A stretch of 39,822 nt of DNA from Sedimentisphaerales bacterium (GTDB taxonomy: Bacteria > Planctomycetota > Phycisphaerae > Sedimentisphaerales > Anaerobacaceae): contig JAFGBG010000118.1 of the NCBI GenBank assembly GCA_016933295.1, forward strand, positions 1 through 39,822. Reading direction: 5' to 3'. The first letter of the stretch is position 1, and every line of letters starts with the position of its first letter. Shown here piece after piece: positions 37,614 to 39,822 of this stretch. The notes under the pieces were generated by a model. It ran no database searches. It saw only the letters and a program-made list of their open reading frames with translations, and was not told the origin of the DNA. Both the position numbers and the translations under genes were made by a program.

Positions 37614-39206
37614 ATGAAGGGCAAAAGCATGAGTGAAGAGCAAAACCAAACGACGCAACCGGGGACGGAATATGAACGTGAACCTGTGCCGAAGAGAGCA
37701 CTTTTGGGTTTCAAGAGTTTCATCGGCATGTATGCCGGTGAACACTGTGCCGGGACGGAATTGATGCTGGGGCCGCTATTTGTGGCGGCGGGAGTAAGTG
37801 CCTTCGATCTTATCGTAGGATTGATTCTCGGAAATGCACTGGCTGTGCTGAGCTGGACTCTGATGTGTGCACCGATTGCCACGCGGGCAAGGCTGACATT
37901 GTATTATCAGCTGGAGAAGATTTGCGGCCGGCGTTTGGTTACGCTTTACAATCTTACAAACGGAGTGATGTTCTGCTTTCTTGCCGGTGCGATGGTGACG
38001 GTCTCGGCGACGGCCTTGGGGGTATGGTTCAAATTCGATATGCCCGGCCTTAATGATATGTACCCTAACAGCGTCGGTTGGGTTATTGCCGTATTGGTCT
38101 GTGGCGGTTTAATTGCGATTGTAGCTGCGTATGGATATAACACTGTAGCTAAGTTTGCTAATATCGCATCACCATGGATGGTTCTTGTTTTCCTGGCGTT
38201 CGGTTTTGTGGGTTTGAAGCAGTTTATCGATGTGACCGATACCCATATAAAATCAGCTGGTGATCTTTGGACGTTGGCAAACACGAGCATTTGGAAGGGG
38301 GGAGAACCGTTGCCGGGTCAGGTGAAATTTACCTTCTGGCATGTGACTTTCTTCGGCTGGTTCTGTAATATGGCGATGCATATCGGAATGAGCGATTTGT
38401 CGGTGTTCAGGTTTGCCAAAAAGTCGTGGTACGGCGTGGCATCAGGCTCAGGTATGTATGTGGGACACTTCATGGCATGGATTGCAGCCGCGATGTTGTT
38501 TGCACTTCAATTGCATGTGACAAAACCCGACCAGTATATGTCCGAGCTTTTGATAAACAATACCGAGGGAAAATATACGCAGGAGTATTTGGAGTCGGCT
38601 TCTTTAACACCGGAGCTGATAAAAGAGGCGATGGATATAGAGAACAAGCTTTTTGAAGACGGAGTAATTCCGGAAAAGCTGATTAAAGTTCCGACGCCGC
38701 TACCGGGACCTTTGGCACATAATGCGGCTGGATGGGTAGGGCTTTTGTGTGTAATCATTGCCGGGTGGACGACCGCGAATCCGACGATATATAGAGCAGG
38801 CCTGGCGTTCCAGGCCATTATACCAAAAGTATCGCGGTTCAAAGTGACACTGGTTACTGGTATGATAGCAACAATTGCCGGTATGTTCCCGGCGTTTGCG
38901 ATGAAGCTGCTGGATTTTGTGGCAATTTACGGAATGTTGCTGATGCCGATGGGAGCGGTGATTTTTGTGGACTTCTGGTTGATAAAGAAATTCGGTCTGC
39001 AAAGTTCTTATGCCGAGGCAAGTGGGAAACTATTCAACTGGGCCGCTGGTGCCGCATGGCTTGTAACGCTTGGAATATGTCTGGTCCTGGTCAAATATGC
39101 CGGTATTCAGATTTATTTTGTGAGTCTGCCCGGCTGGTTTGTAGCGGCAATTCTGTACATTGTAGTTAGCAAGATTTATCAGAAAAAAATCCGCCCTGCG
39201 GCATAA
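37614..39206 (+). CDS. NCS1/cytosine-permease-like transporter, putative rhamnose transporter
   Basis: Polytopic; 'GMYAGEHCAGTELMLGPLFVAAGVSAFDLIVGLILGNALAVLSWTL'; position in rha operon. Confidence 0.75.
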   Translation: MKGKSMSEEQNQTTQPGTEYEREPVPKRALLGFKSFIGMYAGEHCAGTELMLGPLFVAAGVSAFDLIVGLILGNALAVLSWTLMCAPIATRARLTLYYQLEKICGRRLVTLYNLTNGVMFCFLAGAMVTVSATALGVWFKFDMPGLNDMYPNSVGWVIAVLVCGGLIAIVAAYGYNTVAKFANIASPWMVLVFLAFGFVGLKQFIDVTDTHIKSAGDLWTLANTSIWKGGEPLPGQVKFTFWHVTFFGWFCNMAMHIGMSDLSVFRFAKKSWYGVASGSGMYVGHFMAWIAAAMLFALQLHVTKPDQYMSELLINNTEGKYTQEYLESASLTPELIKEAMDIENKLFEDGVIPEKLIKVPTPLPGPLAHNAAGWVGLLCVIIAGWTTANPTIYRAGLAFQAIIPKVSRFKVTLVTGMIATIAGMFPAFAMKLLDFVAIYGMLLMPMGAVIFVDFWLIKKFGLQSSYAEASGKLFNWAAGAAWLVTLGICLVLVKYAGIQIYFVSLPGWFVAAILYIVVSKIYQKKIRPAA

Positions 39207-39219
39207 AAGGAGATATGCG

Positions 39220-39414
39220 ATGAAGACATTAATTCAATTAATAGGCTATATTTCTATTATCGTTTTGATTGTGCCGTCGATGTTGTATCTGGCCGGCAAA
39301 ATGGAGCTTAATCAGGTTAAAACAACGATGCTTATAGCGACGATTGTTTGGTTTGCGGCCAATACTATCCTGGCCTGGCATTTGGAAGATAAAATCATGG
39401 GGAAAAATAAGTAA
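39220..39414 (+). CDS. 64-aa two-TM membrane protein
   Basis: MKTLIQLIGYISIIVLIVPSMLYLAGKMELNQVKTTMLIATIVWFAANTILAWHLEDKIMGKNK; sits between transporter and aldolase genes. Confidence 0.75.
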   Translation: MKTLIQLIGYISIIVLIVPSMLYLAGKMELNQVKTTMLIATIVWFAANTILAWHLEDKIMGKNK

Positions 39415-39822
39415 ATGGATAAGGCATTGGCTGAGCTGATTCGGATATCGAACGTTACCGGCAAGGATTCGACTCTTGTCGCGGGCGGTGGAGGTAATAC
39501 CTCGGTAAAGACCGCCGACGGCAAATTCATGTACATAAAGGCCAGCGGCACGGCCCTGAAGGATATGGATTCGAAAAGGGGCTGGCGGAGAATGCATCTG
39601 GAGCCGGTGCTGGCGATTATTAAGGATAAAGACCTGGCGAAGCTGGATGCATCGATACGTGAGCCGGAGGTTGTTGACCGTTTGCTGAATGCCTGTGACG
39701 ACAACGTGACAAGCGGCGCCAGGCCATCGGTCGAATCGCATCTTCATGCGTGTCTCGATAAATGCGTGATTCATCTGCATCCTTTGGTATTGGCCGCGTA
39801 TGTAAGCGCTAAAAACGGCAAA
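39415..39822 (+). CDS. Class II aldolase/adducin family protein (RhaD-like), truncated by window end
   Basis: ATG at 39415; 'LIRISNVTGKDSTLVAGGGGNTSVKTADGKFMYIKASGTALKDM...PSVESHLHACLDKCVIHLHPLVLAAYVS'. Confidence 0.85.
   Translation, partial: MDKALAELIRISNVTGKDSTLVAGGGGNTSVKTADGKFMYIKASGTALKDMDSKRGWRRMHLEPVLAIIKDKDLAKLDASIREPEVVDRLLNACDDNVTSGARPSVESHLHACLDKCVIHLHPLVLAAYVSAKNGK

Noticed and set aside
1-39822. CRISPR arrays or transposases
   Set aside because: No regularly spaced repeats or transposase-like ORFs seen.

Overview
This 39.8 kb chromosomal window looks bacterial, with a flavour that resembles Planctomycetes/Phycisphaerae (inferred from gene content only). No rRNA, tRNA, CRISPR array, transposase or phage module was seen. 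There are five main blocks. (1) ~1.25-9.4 kb: an extended arsenic operon with arsR behind a palindromic operator, an ArsP/DUF318-type permease, a CMD-like mini-protein, arsM and ACR3, followed by a redox module (CPKC mini-thioredoxin, BFD-type [2Fe-2S] protein, FmdE-like lipoprotein, DGC zinc-binding protein, membrane-anchored thioredoxin, SurA_N-thioredoxin fusion, CcdA). (2) ~9.7-19.5 kb: an AT-rich, island-like sugar/cyclitol cluster with two different phosphohexomutases flanking a tightly overlapped operon of Gfo/Idh dehydrogenase, DegT aminotransferase, nucleoside-phosphorylase/unknown-domain fusion and IMPase-like phosphatase. A GNAT and a truncated second IMPase follow. It has no nucleotidyltransferase or glycosyltransferase and is my leading candidate for an undescribed system. 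(3) 19.6-23.0 kb: DUF1805, Ada-like Zn motif protein, DUF1638, metallophosphoesterase and MntP. (4) 23.1-31.5 kb: a GH2 glycosidase on the minus strand sandwiched between intact mntP and a decayed partial mntP copy, then DUF362/ferredoxin, XRE-S24 regulator, an unlisted 42-aa highly basic protein, ComF and FolC. (5) 31.6-39.8 kb: a rhamnose catabolic operon (rhaB, PHP protein, SorE-like dehydrogenase, rhaA, NCS1-like transporter, 64-aa membrane protein, class II aldolase cut by the window end). Assignments rest on reading translated motifs. No database search was run.
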